A stretch of 64,000 nt of DNA from Halanaerobium saccharolyticum subsp. saccharolyticum DSM 6643 (GCF_000350165.1 NZ_CAUI01000023.1:62001-126000), one strand, 5' to 3'. Shown: positions 1-10,041, numbered from the stretch's first letter. Notes: generated by a model from the letters alone, not told the origin. A program made the numbers and translations.

Positions 1-1726
1 CCTGTTTCATCCTCTTTTTACCCTCTTTTTGCTTTTCTAATAACTTACGCTTACGACTGACATCTCCACCATAACATTTCTGCAAAACATCTTTGCGTAC
101 AGCAGGAATATTAACCCGAGCGATGATTTTACCACCTACTGCAGCTTGAATTGGAACTTTAAACATATGACGGGGAATAACTTCTTTCAATCTTCTTACA
201 AGTGCATTACCTTCCTGATATGAATGTTCATCATGTACAATTGTGGATAATGCATCTACAACTTCTTTATTTACTAAAATGTCGAGTTTGACAAGCTTGG
301 ATACCTTGTATCCTTTTAATTCGTAATCTAAAGTTGCATAGCCTCTAGTTTTTGATTTCAACTGGTTAAAAAAGTCCGTAATAATTTCACTTAAAGGCAT
401 TTCATATTTCAAATTTACCCGATCCTGATCTACATATTGCATATCTTTAAATTCACCACGGTTGTCCTGACAAAGCTCCATCGCTTGACCCACATATTCT
501 TCAGGCAGATGAACTTCTGCAATCACAAAGGGCTCTTTAATTTTGTCAATTTCACTCTGTTCAGGAAAAGCAGCTGGATTTTCTATTTTTAATTCTTCAC
601 CATTCTTTTTGATAATCTGATATTCTACACTGGGAGCGGTTATCACAAGATCAAGATCATATTCTCTTTCTAATCTTTCCTGTATAACTTCCATATGCAG
701 CAGACCTAAAAATCCACAGCGAAATCCAAAACCTAAAGCTTCTGAAGTTTCAGGCTCAAATGTAAAGGAAGCATCATTTAACTGCAGTTTTTCTAAAGCT
801 TCTTTTAAAACCTCATAATCAGCATTGTCAGTTGGATAAAGTCCACTAAAAACCATAGGCTGTACCTTTTTGTAACCAGGCAGAGCTTTTTCTGCAGGGT
901 TTTTCTTTAGAGTAATTGTGTCACCCACCCGACAGTTTCTTACGTCCTTAATACCTGAAATAATATACCCTACTTCACCAGAAGTTAATTCATCTTTTTT
1001 CTGCATAGCAGGTCCAAAAAATCCAACCTCATCTACTTCATAACTTTTTTGGTTGGACATCAATAAAATTTTATCCCCTTTTTTAACAGAGCCATTCATA
1101 ACTCTAACATAAGCAATTACTCCTTGATAAGAATCATAAAGAGTATCAAAAATCAGTGCTTTTAATGGCTGATTTTCTCCATTATATGGAGCTGGAACAC
1201 GCTCAATAATTGCATCAAGAATCTGATCAATGTTTGTTCCATTTTTAGCACTGGCTAAAATTGCTTCATCTGGATCAATACCTATATCTAATAGCTGCTC
1301 TTTAACTCTTTGAGGATTGGCAGATGGTAAGTCGATTTTATTTATTACTGGTATAATTTCTAAATCATGCTCTAAAGCTAAATAAATATTGGCCATTGTC
1401 TGGGCTTCAACACCCTGAGCTGCATCAATAACCAAAATAGCACCCTCACAAGCAGCCAAACTTCTTGATACCTCATAGGCAAAGTCAACATGGCCGGGAG
1501 TATCAATTAAATTCAGCTCATAACCCTGGTGTTCAATTGTCACCGCTTGAGCTTTAATAGTAATTCCTCTTTCTCTTTCTAAATCCATCTTGTCTAAAAC
1601 TTGTTCCTGCATTTTACGATCAGTAATCGTTCCTGTATATTCTAACATACGATCAGCAAGAGTTGATTTCCCGTGATCAATATGAGCGATTATGCAAAAA
1701 TTCCTTATATTATCAGTTTGCAACAA
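1..1726 (-). CDS. lepA: Elongation factor 4 (LepA), 3' end outside window
   Basis: Ribosome-associated GTPase that back-translocates or rescues stalled ribosomes. About 575 residues are visible of a family length near 600, and the C-terminus (reading [18 protein letters not shown]) runs off the window edge. The N-terminus reads [19 protein letters not shown], with the G1 P-loop. The switch II region is DTPGH-like, and NKIDLP lies further on. The start is TTG: two TTG codons at 1726 and 1723 follow AAAGGAGGA, so either could be used. A promoter is visible upstream, and rpsT diverges from it. This order, rpsT divergent from lepA, is common in Firmicutes. Identity is secure; only the exact TTG is uncertain. 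Confidence 0.96.
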   Translation of the reverse strand, partial: MLQTDNIRNFCIIAHIDHGKSTLADRMLEYTGTITDRKMQEQVLDKMDLERERGITIKAQAVTIEHQGYELNLIDTPGHVDFAYEVSRSLAACEGAILVIDAAQGVEAQTMANIYLALEHDLEIIPVINKIDLPSANPQRVKEQLLDIGIDPDEAILASAKNGTNIDQILDAIIERVPAPYNGENQPLKALIFDTLYDSYQGVIAYVRVMNGSVKKGDKILLMSNQKSYEVDEVGFFGPAMQKKDELTSGEVGYIISGIKDVRNCRVGDTITLKKNPAEKALPGYKKVQPMVFSGLYPTDNADYEVLKEALEKLQLNDASFTFEPETSEALGFGFRCGFLGLLHMEVIQERLEREYDLDLVITAPSVEYQIIKKNGEELKIENPAAFPEQSEIDKIKEPFVIAEVHLPEEYVGQAMELCQDNRGEFKDMQYVDQDRVNLKYEMPLSEIITDFFNQLKSKTRGYATLDYELKGYKVSKLVKLDILVNKEVVDALSTIVHDEHSYQEGNALVRRLKEVIPRHMFKVPIQAAVGGKIIARVNIPAVRKDVLQKCYGGDVSRKRKLLEKQKEGKKRMKQ

Positions 1727-1790
1727 AACTTCCTCCTTTATACTTTAATCATTTCTGAAGTACAATAAATTTAATTTACATATCAATTTA

Positions 1791-1819
1791 ATTATATTAC
1801 ACTTAGAGTTATTAATCAA
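1791..1819 (-). promoter_or_regulatory. Predicted sigma-A promoter of lepA
   Basis: Reading the minus strand, TTGATT (1819-1814) is followed after 17 bases by TATAAT (1796-1791), about 65 bases before the lepA TTG start. This is near consensus for the housekeeping sigma factor. Confidence 0.65.
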
Positions 1820-2019
1820 TTTTCTTTTTTGGCAAATCCCTCTCTGCATTTAATTTAATAATTCATCACCATTTTAAATGCTAATTAATAAATCTAGTGG
1901 CTGCCAATTAACTTTTTTAATTTAGTTCTTGCATTTTAGATTACAACATGTTAAAATTGAAATGTTGCAAATTAAGTCTGAGAGTATAAATACTTACTTT
2001 TAAGAGGGGGTGAAGTTAG

Positions 2020-2280
2020 ATGCCTATTATTAAATCTGCTAAGAAAAGAGTTAAGACTACAGAAAAGAAAACTGCTCAAAATCGCGAATGGAAAAATAGA
2101 TTAAAAAATGCGATTAAAGATATGGAAAAGGCAGTTGAAGCAGGGGAAAAAGAAGCTGCTGCAGAACAGTTAAAAGAGACTAAAAAGGTCATCGATAAGG
2201 CTGTAACAAGAAATATTATTCATAAAAACAATGCAGCCCGCAAAAAATCCCGCCTCACAAAGATGTATAATAATATGTAA
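2020..2280 (+). CDS. rpsT: 30S ribosomal protein S20
   Basis: Primary 16S rRNA-binding protein of the small subunit. The 86 residues match the family length, and the basic helical composition and N-terminus MPIIKSAKKRVKTTEKK are typical, with the conserved KGxIHKNNAARKKSRL-like region near the C-terminus. The ATG follows AAGAGGGGGTGAAGTTAG. It is a monocistronic plus-strand gene, divergent from lepA and convergent with holA, and it ends in a strong terminator. An inverted repeat (CAACAT at 1943 and ATGTTG at 1962) lies in its upstream region, but no control function can be claimed. Confidence 0.97.
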   Translation: MPIIKSAKKRVKTTEKKTAQNREWKNRLKNAIKDMEKAVEAGEKEAAAEQLKETKKVIDKAVTRNIIHKNNAARKKSRLTKMYNNM

Positions 2281-2328
2281 TTTCAAATTACAAAAAAGAT
2301 CTAAAAGATAGCTATCTTTTAAATTATT

Positions 2329-2358
2329 AAACTCATCCAAATGGATGAGTTTTTTTAT
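2329..2358 (+). terminator. Rho-independent terminator of rpsT
   Basis: AAACTCATCC and GGATGAGTTT pair around an AAAT loop and are followed by a T run. A second perfect palindrome, AAAAGATAGCTATCTTTT at 2303-2320, lies just before it. Confidence 0.85.
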
Positions 2359-2404
2359 TTGCTCAAAAAAATTCAGCTACTGCTAATTAAATGTTCTTTC
2401 TTAA

Positions 2405-3412
2405 TTAATAAACAATCGATTTAATAATAATCATTTCTAGGGCTGTGTTTTGATCAGGATAATAGCCGGTTAAAAAATGATAATTGGCTCTCAGTATTTC
2501 TTCTAAAATCTTTTCTAGTTCTTTCTGGGTGAAATTGCGGCTTCTCTGCATTGCTTTTTTTACCGGATAAGGATGTTTACCCAATTTAGAGGCAATTTTT
2601 TTATTATTATTTGTATACTGACTATAAAATTTAACCTGCATTAAAAGTTCAATTTGATTTTTAAGCATTGTTAATAAATACAAAGGATAAACGCCCTTAT
2701 TCAGCATCTCTTTTAAAGTTAAAAGTGCCTGAGCTGTTTTTTTATCACCTATTAAATCTAAAAAATTAAAAATCTCTTCATCTTCAATAAATTTTTCTCT
2801 ACTTATAATTTCTTTAATATCATAATATGAAATCTTATCTTTCTCAGGATAACGAGTTACTATTTTTTCGATTTCACTATTTAATATTTCTAATTTATTA
2901 CTAAACATATTTTCCAACATTTTGATACTTTTTTTATCAATTTTTTTATTATACTCTTTAAAATGATTAATGATCCACTTATCCAAATCACGATAGCGCG
3001 GTGTATCAAACTCCAGATATTCTACAACTTCTTTCAAAGTCAGGTAAAACTTCTTTCTTTTATCAATTTTATTAGCTGTTAAAAAAACTAAAGTAGAACT
3101 TTGATTAATATTCTCGAAAATCTCTAGCAGCTTCTCTTTTTCTCCTTTGTTTAAAGAATCTCCTTCTTCTAAATGAGAAATAATAAATCTTTTCTCTGCT
3201 CCCATCGGGGGAGTCTGAACTGCATTCTTAAGTCTTTTAAAATATTCATCACCGTAATTTACATAGGAAAGATTAAAATCTCTAATTTCTTCTGGTACAA
3301 ATTTAACTATAAACTCTTTTTTGAATTTATTTCTTAAATATGAGTTCTCAGCATAAATATAATATGCTTTTTTTGGTTTTTTCTCTTTTTTTATAAAATC
3401 TTCTACATCCAT
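2405..3412 (-). CDS. holA: DNA polymerase III subunit delta
   Basis: Clamp-loader subunit that opens the beta sliding clamp. The 335-residue product has the delta layout: an N-terminal region of the AAA+ fold (KKAYYIYAENSYLRNKFKKE), a middle region with the SSTLVFLTANKIDKRKKFY segment, and a helical C-terminal domain ending in NTALEMIIIKSI. The longest frame begins at 3430, but the ATG at 3412 has GAGGTG eight bases upstream and gives MDVEDFIKKEK, so it is preferred. The gene lies about 105 bases downstream of comEC on the same strand, the usual comEA-comEC-holA order in Firmicutes. Confidence 0.9.
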   Translation of the reverse strand: MDVEDFIKKEKKPKKAYYIYAENSYLRNKFKKEFIVKFVPEEIRDFNLSYVNYGDEYFKRLKNAVQTPPMGAEKRFIISHLEEGDSLNKGEKEKLLEIFENINQSSTLVFLTANKIDKRKKFYLTLKEVVEYLEFDTPRYRDLDKWIINHFKEYNKKIDKKSIKMLENMFSNKLEILNSEIEKIVTRYPEKDKISYYDIKEIISREKFIEDEEIFNFLDLIGDKKTAQALLTLKEMLNKGVYPLYLLTMLKNQIELLMQVKFYSQYTNNNKKIASKLGKHPYPVKKAMQRSRNFTQKELEKILEEILRANYHFLTGYYPDQNTALEMIIIKSIVY

Positions 3413-3518
3413 TTCATTACACCTCAACAATCTTTAACTATTTATTCTTCTTATTGTAGTTTAACATATTTAAGAGCAGCTCTCCAGTCTTAAAAAATCT
3501 TTAGCTATTTAAAAATAT

Positions 3519-5846
3519 TCATCTAAAAGTATTCACCAAAATTTTATTACCATCAGAGATGAATTTTATCATTCCACTTTTGTCAGTTCGGAAATATTTT
3601 ATTGATTTTTTATTATATCTTTCTATAACTTCAGCGGAAGGATGGCCAAAATTATTTCTCCCAACAGAAATAACAATTATTTTTGGTTTTATCTTGTTAA
3701 GAAACATTTCTCCACTAGAAGTTTTGCTGCCGTGATGACCTGCTTTTAATACATCAACTTCTGCTAAATTATATTTATTTATTATTCGAACTTCTCCTTT
3801 TTTAGATAAATCACCAGTAAATAAAAAAGTGTTTTCTTTATGTGTTAACAAAAAAACTATAGAATTTTCATTCCTATCTTCGTTTAAATTATTATCATCC
3901 GGATTTAAAATATCAATTCTACAGTCAGCAATATTAAATGTCATTCCTGAACTCAAAAAATTAAATTTAATTTTATTTTTTTTAATTTCTTTTTCTAAAA
4001 TATTATGCAGTTCTGTTTTTTCTTTAAACGATGGAATTAGAATCTTCTTAATATCTTTTCTTTGAAATAAATGCGGCATTCCTCCTGCATGATCAGCATC
4101 AAAATGACTGATCATTAAATAATCGAGACTGCTAATCCCCTGATTATTTAAAAATGAAATTATATTATATTCAACATTTCTACCATCATTACCTGGAGGC
4201 CCTGTATCAACAAGCATATTTTTGCCATTTGGAAATTTAATAAAAATACCATCTCCCTGGCCAACGGCAATAAAATTTACTTCTAATTCGTTGGACACTG
4301 GTTTTATAAAAAATGAAATAATAATTATAACTAGAAAGACTGGGATAATTTTCTTCCAAAATAAATAATTTTTGGCTTTTATATAAATATATCTTTTTTG
4401 ATAAAGATAAGGTAAAGAAAACAAGAACAAATAATAAAAGATAATTATTACTAGTTCAGGCTTTGCAATAACTAAAGGTTTGTTTTGAATTAAAGTCATA
4501 AATTCTAAACCCTTAAATAAAAAATTAAGACCTATTTTTATTATGAGCGCTAAAGGCTGAAAAAAACTTAAACTAAATATAGATAATAAAACTAAAATAA
4601 AAATAAAAGGTAATAATATTGTAATATATGGAATCAACCACAGATTTGTAATTAAAGCTATATACGCATATTCATTAAAATAATAACTTGCTATTGGCAG
4701 TGAAGCCAGTTGGGCAGACAAAGAAACTGCTAAAACAGGAGAAATATAACTACTTAAAAGGGGTGTTAAATAGTATAAAGATATAACTAAAATATAAGAA
4801 AGTTGTAATGAAACGGTAAATAATGATAAAGGATCTAAAATCAAATTAATAATCAATGTTATAGAAATAATATTTAAAAAATCCCCTTCTCGATTAAACT
4901 CAGATGAAAAAAGAAATAGAAGCGCCAGCATTGCAGCTCTAATAATTGAAACTGCTGCCCCGACCAAGATGATATAATTTAATGTAAAAAAACTAAGTAA
5001 GTAGAGTGCATATCTTTTTTTAGAACAAATTTTAAATAATACAAATGAAAAACATAAAATAATTATTCCCATGTGCAAACCAGATATAGCAAGCAGATGA
5101 CTTGCACCTGCATTTCTAAGTAAAATTTCTTGTTTATAACTTAGATACTCTTTTTCTCCCAGTAAAATAGATTTTATAAAAGCAGCATTTTCTTTATTAA
5201 ACAAAGCATTTATATTGTTTAATAATTCTTTTTTAAATGAGATTATTTTATTTTTGATTGAATTACTTTTCTTGATTAACCTTAATTGTTTTGTATTCCA
5301 ACCCTGTAAATAAACACCTTTATTTTTCAGGTATTTAGAATAATCAAAGCCGCCGGGATTAAGAGCAGCTTCAGGCTCTGACAATTCTAATTCTAGAAAA
5401 ATTAAATCACCATCACTTAATTTTTTCAGTTTTTCAGAAGTAATTAAAATTTTTCCATACTTGACCTGCTGTTTATTAATAATATATGGTTTTAAATAGA
5501 TTTTATTACTTTCTAAGTCACCAATATCAAATAATATTTGAGCAAGCACTTTGCATGAACCACAATCAGAAAAATTTATGATAGAAAATTTACTTTGATA
5601 TTTATATTCTTGATAAGCATATAAAATAGACCCTAGAATAAAGCAAATAATTATTAATAAAATAAAAATTGATTTCTTAGAAAAATTGAATTCATAAAAT
5701 AAATATAAAAGTAAATAGATAAACTCAATTATTATCATTATTTTTAAAATATTAAGATGCTCATAAATTATCAAAAAATAACTACTAAATAATCCCGCTG
5801 CTAAAGCAATAGCCATCATAAAAGCTGGACGTCTTGTAATTTTCAT
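3519..5846 (-). CDS. comEC: ComEC/Rec2 DNA-uptake channel
   Basis: Inner-membrane channel that carries single-stranded DNA into the cell during transformation. The 775 residues include a hydrophobic N-terminus with a small soluble domain, then the Competence domain (ASHLLAISGLHMGI near residue 250) with many membrane segments. A C-terminal metallo-beta-lactamase-like domain follows, with SHFDADHAGG near 585, GDLSKKGE and KAGHHGSKT near 685. The metal-binding HxDxDH motif is intact. Its start overlaps the comEA stop by four bases (ATGA), indicating translational coupling. Length and domains are complete, with no sign of decay. Confidence 0.95.
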   Translation of the reverse strand: MKITRRPAFMMAIALAAGLFSSYFLIIYEHLNILKIMIIIEFIYLLLYLFYEFNFSKKSIFILLIIICFILGSILYAYQEYKYQSKFSIINFSDCGSCKVLAQILFDIGDLESNKIYLKPYIINKQQVKYGKILITSEKLKKLSDGDLIFLELELSEPEAALNPGGFDYSKYLKNKGVYLQGWNTKQLRLIKKSNSIKNKIISFKKELLNNINALFNKENAAFIKSILLGEKEYLSYKQEILLRNAGASHLLAISGLHMGIIILCFSFVLFKICSKKRYALYLLSFFTLNYIILVGAAVSIIRAAMLALLFLFSSEFNREGDFLNIISITLIINLILDPLSLFTVSLQLSYILVISLYYLTPLLSSYISPVLAVSLSAQLASLPIASYYFNEYAYIALITNLWLIPYITILLPFIFILVLLSIFSLSFFQPLALIIKIGLNFLFKGLEFMTLIQNKPLVIAKPELVIIIFYYLFLFSLPYLYQKRYIYIKAKNYLFWKKIIPVFLVIIIISFFIKPVSNELEVNFIAVGQGDGIFIKFPNGKNMLVDTGPPGNDGRNVEYNIISFLNNQGISSLDYLMISHFDADHAGGMPHLFQRKDIKKILIPSFKEKTELHNILEKEIKKNKIKFNFLSSGMTFNIADCRIDILNPDDNNLNEDRNENSIVFLLTHKENTFLFTGDLSKKGEVRIINKYNLAEVDVLKAGHHGSKTSSGEMFLNKIKPKIIVISVGRNNFGHPSAEVIERYNKKSIKYFRTDKSGMIKFISDGNKILVNTFR

Positions 5847-6484
5847 TTTATAATTATCTCATCTTTAATGTTCTCAAGTGTTTTTTCTCCTATTCCACTT
5901 ACATTTAGCAAATCTTCTTTTTTGATAAAAAATTTGATTTTATTTCTATACTTTATTATTGCTGCAGCTTTTGAAGGACCAATACCGCTTAATGTTTCAA
6001 GCTTTGTCTGATCTGCTTGATTGATATTTATCAACTGATTATTTGATGAACTAGAGTTATTATTTAATATTTTATCACTGCTTTGAGATCCAGACTCACC
6101 TACAGAATTTAATTCTATATTTTTTTCTACAATTAATGGGATAACAACTTTCTGTCCATCATAAAGTTTTTCTGCAAGATTAATTTTTTCTAAATCCGCC
6201 TGATTTTTTAAACCACCAGCCGCCTTAATTAAGTCTATTAGTCTTTCTTTATTATTTAATTTATAGACTCCTGGATTTATAACTCCCCCACTTAAATGGA
6301 TAATTATTTGGTCATTATTTTCTTTTTCTGATTTATTCTCTACCTTTTTATTCTCTAATGAGTTGAAATTAGAAGCAACATTTAAAAGTTCTTCATCTTT
6401 TTTATCTTGATTATAATAGCTTAAAAATAATAGGGCCAGAATAATAACAAAAATCATAAAATTTTTAGGATTAATTTTAAACAT
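5843..6484 (-). CDS. comEA: ComEA-type DNA receptor, SLBB plus helix-hairpin-helix
   Basis: Membrane-anchored DNA-binding protein that hands transforming DNA to ComEC. After the ATG at 6484 (preceded by TAGGAGGTG) come 213 residues: one membrane segment (FMIFVIILALLFLSYY), a charged linker, an SLBB-like domain (IIHLSGGVINPGVYKL, then AAGGL and GQKVVIP), a Ser/Asn-rich linker, and a C-terminal double helix-hairpin-helix (LETLSGIGPSKAAAII and LLNVSGIGEKTLENIK). An upstream in-frame start at 6511 lacks a ribosome binding site. It is the first gene of the comEA-comEC pair, separated from udk by a terminator. Confidence 0.92.
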   Translation of the reverse strand: MFKINPKNFMIFVIILALLFLSYYNQDKKDEELLNVASNFNSLENKKVENKSEKENNDQIIIHLSGGVINPGVYKLNNKERLIDLIKAAGGLKNQADLEKINLAEKLYDGQKVVIPLIVEKNIELNSVGESGSQSSDKILNNNSSSSNNQLININQADQTKLETLSGIGPSKAAAIIKYRNKIKFFIKKEDLLNVSGIGEKTLENIKDEIIIK

Positions 6485-6552
6485 TAAAACACCTCCTAAA
6501 CTATTATTCAAGATAAATTTTATATTTCCTGTAATTTTTTTACAATTAATGC

Positions 6553-6580
6553 AAAAAAATATAGCAGCCTCAGCTGCTAT
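6553..6580 (-). terminator. Terminator after udk
   Basis: On the minus strand ATAGCAGC and GCTGCTAT pair around TGAG, followed by ATTTTTTT. It separates udk from the com pair. Confidence 0.85.
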
Positions 6581-6584
6581 TAAT

Positions 6585-7199
6585 TTAAATTTGTCTTAAA
6601 TGATCTTTGATTTTCTTAATAATTAAATCATTTGCTATTTCATTTAATCCTCCATGTGGAATAATAATATCCGCCTGATACTTACTTGGCTCAACATATT
6701 TTTGATGCATTGGTTTTACTGTTCTTAAATATTGACTTTTAACAGATTCAAAAGTTCTATCTCGCTCTTTAATATCTCTGCTAATTCTTCTCAACAATCT
6801 AATATCTGCATCAGTATCAACATATATTTTTAAATCAAACAGCTCTTTTAGCTTCTCATAATGAAAAAGCAAAATACCTTCAACTATGATTATTGGTGCT
6901 GGTTTAACTTTTTTAGTCTTATCTAAACGTTCATTAGTTTTATAGGAATAAACCGGTCTCTCTATAGCCTTTCCGATTTTTAACTCTTTGAGCTGCTTAA
7001 TTAATAAATCAGTTTCAAAAGAATCTGGATGGTCAAAATTAATTTTGTGATCTGCTACCTTAAAATGACTTCTATCATAATAATAATAATCGTGTTTTAA
7101 AATTGTAACTTTATCTTGAAAAGAATCTTTTAATATTTTGGCAAGTGTTGTTTTCCCAGAAGCAGTTCCTCCTGCTATTCCAATTAAAAGTGAACTCAT
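6585..7199 (-). CDS. udk: Uridine kinase
   Basis: Cytosolic pyrimidine-salvage kinase that phosphorylates uridine and cytidine to UMP and CMP. The 204 residues match the family. The P-loop GIAGGTASGKTT is near residue 7, HDYYYYD near 36, NFDHPDSFE near 54 and RRISRDIKERDR near 137. The start ATG at 7199 is 59 bases after the stop of the small zinc-knuckle gene on the same strand. A terminator follows the stop codon. Confidence 0.93.
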   Translation of the reverse strand: MSSLLIGIAGGTASGKTTLAKILKDSFQDKVTILKHDYYYYDRSHFKVADHKINFDHPDSFETDLLIKQLKELKIGKAIERPVYSYKTNERLDKTKKVKPAPIIIVEGILLFHYEKLKELFDLKIYVDTDADIRLLRRISRDIKERDRTFESVKSQYLRTVKPMHQKYVEPSKYQADIIIPHGGLNEIANDLIIKKIKDHLRQI

Positions 7200-7258
7200 A
7201 CGTTTAACCCCTTTTATAAATTATTATCTTAAACCTTAAAATAAATGTTTTAATTTAT

Positions 7259-7471
7259 TTAATTATTATCCCTTAAATCTGAAAGACATTCTTGACAGAT
7301 ATAATTATCTTTATATGTATTTAAATTAGATTTGGCTCCACAAAAAACACATTGATGATCAGCAGAACTATGTTCTGAACTAGCTTCATCATCACCATAT
7401 ATTCTTTTTCTTAAATCTTTAATCATTTCCCTTTCAGCATTTAAACTTTCATTTGTTTTTTTATTTTTCAT
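7259..7471 (-). CDS. Small ClpX-like zinc-knuckle protein, unknown function
   Basis: A 70-residue acidic protein. The N-terminal half is helical and charged (NAEREMIKDLRKRIYGDD). The C-terminal half carries two CxxC pairs, CVFCGAK at about 41-47 and CQECLSDL at about 59-66, 15 residues apart. The spacing and sequence resemble the zinc domain at the N-terminus of ClpX, where CSFCG and CDECI occur (the gene at 24707 in this window), but no ATPase follows. It lies 18 bases downstream of the patatin gene and 59 bases upstream of udk, so it may be co-transcribed. A role as an adaptor or metal-binding protein would be a guess. Confidence 0.7.
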   Translation of the reverse strand: MKNKKTNESLNAEREMIKDLRKRIYGDDEASSEHSSADHQCVFCGAKSNLNTYKDNYICQECLSDLRDNN

Positions 7472-7489
7472 AAAAAATAAATCCTCCCA

Positions 7490-8686
7490 TTAGATAAATA
7501 ATTTCTCAGCAATTTCCAAAATTAAATCTTCTTTTAACTGTTTAGGCAGCAAACTACTCGTTTTAATAAACGCTGGAAGCTTCCTAGTTAAATCCTTGTC
7601 TTTTTTCTGATAGTTTTCTCTAACAAGCCTTAATAATTCTTCAAAAGTATAAATCTTATATCTATCAATTTTTAAATAAGCTGCTAATTCTTCTAACAAT
7701 CTAGTTACAATTACTGTATAATTTGATTGATAATCAATTTCTAATAAATTAACTAATTTCGGAATTGAATTTTCAAAAAAAGAACGAAGATATGGTTCTT
7801 CAGCAAGTGAAAGTTGTTTTAATAATCTTTTTATAGTTTTTTTATCAAGATTTAATAAATAATTAATAAAAAAACCTTCATCTTTTTTTATATTCAAGTA
7901 ATATTTATTCCCATCCAAATTTTTGAAATATTTCATTGTATCATAATAACCCATCTTAATATTTTTCCGAGCATTTTCTTGATCAAAATTAAGCATTCTT
8001 CCTAATTCTTGGCTGGGATTAATAAAAATCATTTCTTTATCATCATCAATCTGCTTTTCTATATTTCCTAAGCCATAAGTTCTAATTGCAATAATTTTTT
8101 TATAACCTTTATTCAAAAGAGTATTTAATGGTAAATTATCATAAAAACCACCATCAACTAAAATTTTACCATCTATTCGCTGCATTTTAAAAGCGGGCAA
8201 ATAGGAACTAGCCATAATATAATCGATAACTTTTCCCTGAGGGATATCATCAATGAATAATTCTAATGGTTTTAAATCACTTAATGATAAAGTAACAATA
8301 GCAAAATCTATCTCAGAATTCCTTAATTTTTCTTCATCAATATTATTTTTTAAAATTTCCTTTAGAAAAGAATTATCTAAACCTCGATTTTGTAGAACCT
8401 CTTTAGCTTTTTTAATAAAATAAGAAATATTATCCTGATTAATACTTAAACTTAAAATTTCAGATAGATACTTATCTTCAATATCTAGCACTTTAGAAGT
8501 AGAAATGTTATACCAGTAATCATAGGCAATATCAAGTTTGTTTTGCACAAACATGGCACCATTCATTGCCCCAACAGAAGTACCTGCCACAGCTTCTATT
8601 TCAACATTTAATTCTTCTAAAGCTTTTAAGGCTCCAATATGATAGGCGCCCTTAGCTCCTCCACCTTCAAGTACTAATCCATACAT
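7490..8686 (-). CDS. Patatin-like phospholipase
   Basis: Serine acyl hydrolase acting on lipids or acyl esters. The oxyanion loop GGGAKGAYHIGAL is near residue 8, the nucleophile elbow GTSVGA near 39 and the catalytic Asp in VDGGFYDNLP near 175, so the Ser-Asp dyad is complete. The roughly 200-residue extension after the patatin core (398 in all) is helical, has no recognised domain, and contains LNLDKKTIKRLLKQLSLAEE. There is no signal peptide, so the protein is probably cytosolic or membrane-peripheral. TAGGAG precedes the start. The substrate is unknown. A 20-base palindrome lies just upstream. Confidence 0.88.
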   Translation of the reverse strand: MYGLVLEGGGAKGAYHIGALKALEELNVEIEAVAGTSVGAMNGAMFVQNKLDIAYDYWYNISTSKVLDIEDKYLSEILSLSINQDNISYFIKKAKEVLQNRGLDNSFLKEILKNNIDEEKLRNSEIDFAIVTLSLSDLKPLELFIDDIPQGKVIDYIMASSYLPAFKMQRIDGKILVDGGFYDNLPLNTLLNKGYKKIIAIRTYGLGNIEKQIDDDKEMIFINPSQELGRMLNFDQENARKNIKMGYYDTMKYFKNLDGNKYYLNIKKDEGFFINYLLNLDKKTIKRLLKQLSLAEEPYLRSFFENSIPKLVNLLEIDYQSNYTVIVTRLLEELAAYLKIDRYKIYTFEELLRLVRENYQKKDKDLTRKLPAFIKTSSLLPKQLKEDLILEIAEKLFI

Positions 8687-8701
8687 ATAAATTCTCCTAG
8701 T

Positions 8702-8721
8702 TTAAGTTTGACTAAACTTAA
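8702..8721. repeat. Perfect palindrome upstream of the patatin gene
   Basis: TTAAGTTT and AAACTTAA are perfect 8-base arms around GACT, immediately before the patatin ribosome binding site and about 80 bases after the galM stop. It has no T tract in the transcribed direction, so an operator or leader hairpin is as likely as a terminator. Confidence 0.5.
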
Positions 8722-8801
8722 TAAAAGAAACAGCAAACAATTAAAAACCAAAGCAATATTGTTTTTCATCAAGTGAATTTAACTATATTTTAATAAATTC
8801 C

Positions 8802-9881
8802 TTAAATTAAGTCAAAGTAAAATTCAGTTATTGTTCTGTATTTTTCCCCTGGTCTTAAAATAGTTGTTGGAAAATTTTTATGATTTGGAGAATCGGGAAA
8901 ATGTTGAGTTTCTAAACATAACCCACCCCTTTTTCTATATTTTTTGTTATCTTTAGCAGTTTCACTTGTAGAAATTCCATTACCAGAATAGAATTGAATC
9001 CCTGGCTCTGTGGTCCAGACTTCCAATTGTCTTCCACTCTGAATTTCTATTACTCTAGCTGCAAGTTCTAAATCATTATCTTCTTTATTTAATATCCAAT
9101 TATGATCATAACCGCCTGTAATATTTAACTGTTCAGTATCTACATCAATTTCTTTTCCAAGTTCTCCAATTACAGTAAAATCAAAGGGAGTATCCTCTAC
9201 AGCTTTAATTTCACCGGTAGGTATCATTCCTTCATTGACTGGAGTAAAGTAGTCTGCATTGATGTATAATAGATGATCTTCTATATTACCTTCCCCATGC
9301 CCTTTCAAATTAAAGTAGCTGTGTTGGGTTAAATTAACTACGGTGCTCTGATCTGTTTCAGCTCTATATTCTACTCTCAATTTATTATCCTCACTTAGAG
9401 TATAGTAAACAGCTACTTTTAAATTACCTGGAAAACCACTTTCTTTATCTTGGCTTAAATAAGTTAATTTAAGTCCTTTTTCGCCATCAAGTACTGTTTC
9501 CTTTGTCGTCCACAATTGAGAATTAAAGCCCTCTTTTCCTCCGTGCAGACAACAGGGATGGCCAGCAGGTTCTTCATTAATATCCAACTGATATGAATTA
9601 TCTTCAATTTCAAATTTACCTTCTGCAATTCTATTCCCATAACGACCGATCAAGGCTCCAAAATAATTGGGATCATCAAAATATTGTTCTAACTTATCAT
9701 AACCTAAAACTATATCCTCTAAATTTCCATCCCGATCCGGAACAAAAAGCCTGACAATAACTCCACCATAATTTGTTATTTCTACCCTCATCCCATTCTC
9801 ATTTTCTAAAGTATATAAATCAGCAGTTCGACCATCTTCTAGTTTCCCAAACTTTTTTTTGCTGATACTTATTTCACTCAT
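8802..9881 (-). CDS. galM: Aldose 1-epimerase (mutarotase)
   Basis: Interconverts alpha and beta anomers of hexoses, feeding galactose and glucose catabolism in the cytosol. The 359 residues contain IGRYGNRIAEGKF near 79, the first active-site His in PCCLHGG near 110, the second in NLTQHSYFNLKG near 190, and the catalytic Glu in CLETQHFPDSPNH near 324. GGAGG lies seven bases before the ATG at 9881; the TTG one codon upstream is too close. No sugar operon surrounds it, so it may stand alone. Confidence 0.94.
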   Translation of the reverse strand: MSEISISKKKFGKLEDGRTADLYTLENENGMRVEITNYGGVIVRLFVPDRDGNLEDIVLGYDKLEQYFDDPNYFGALIGRYGNRIAEGKFEIEDNSYQLDINEEPAGHPCCLHGGKEGFNSQLWTTKETVLDGEKGLKLTYLSQDKESGFPGNLKVAVYYTLSEDNKLRVEYRAETDQSTVVNLTQHSYFNLKGHGEGNIEDHLLYINADYFTPVNEGMIPTGEIKAVEDTPFDFTVIGELGKEIDVDTEQLNITGGYDHNWILNKEDNDLELAARVIEIQSGRQLEVWTTEPGIQFYSGNGISTSETAKDNKKYRKRGGLCLETQHFPDSPNHKNFPTTILRPGEKYRTITEFYFDLI

Positions 9882-9965
9882 CAAATAACCTCCAGTTTTT
9901 ACTCTAAAACTAAGCTATTAAATTAAAATCTATATTATCTACTTCATTTTTTAAAGAAAGTAAAA

Positions 9966-10012
9966 TCAAAAAAGACAGCACAATCTTAAAAGAATCTGAT
10001 AAGTACTGTCTA
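9966..10012 (-). terminator. Terminator after the UPF0210 gene
   Basis: On the minus strand AGACAGTAC and GTGCTGTCT pair around a 20-base loop and are followed by TTTTTT. It ends the UPF0237-UPF0210 transcript ahead of galM. Confidence 0.75.
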
Positions 10013-10041
10013 GATATTTGACAATCGAATTTAAAATAACT

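Noticed and set aside
1957-1990. Possible rpsT promoter (TTGAAA or TTGCAA with TATAAA)
   Set aside because: The spacers would be 22 or 14 bases, both poor; no confident promoter can be set.
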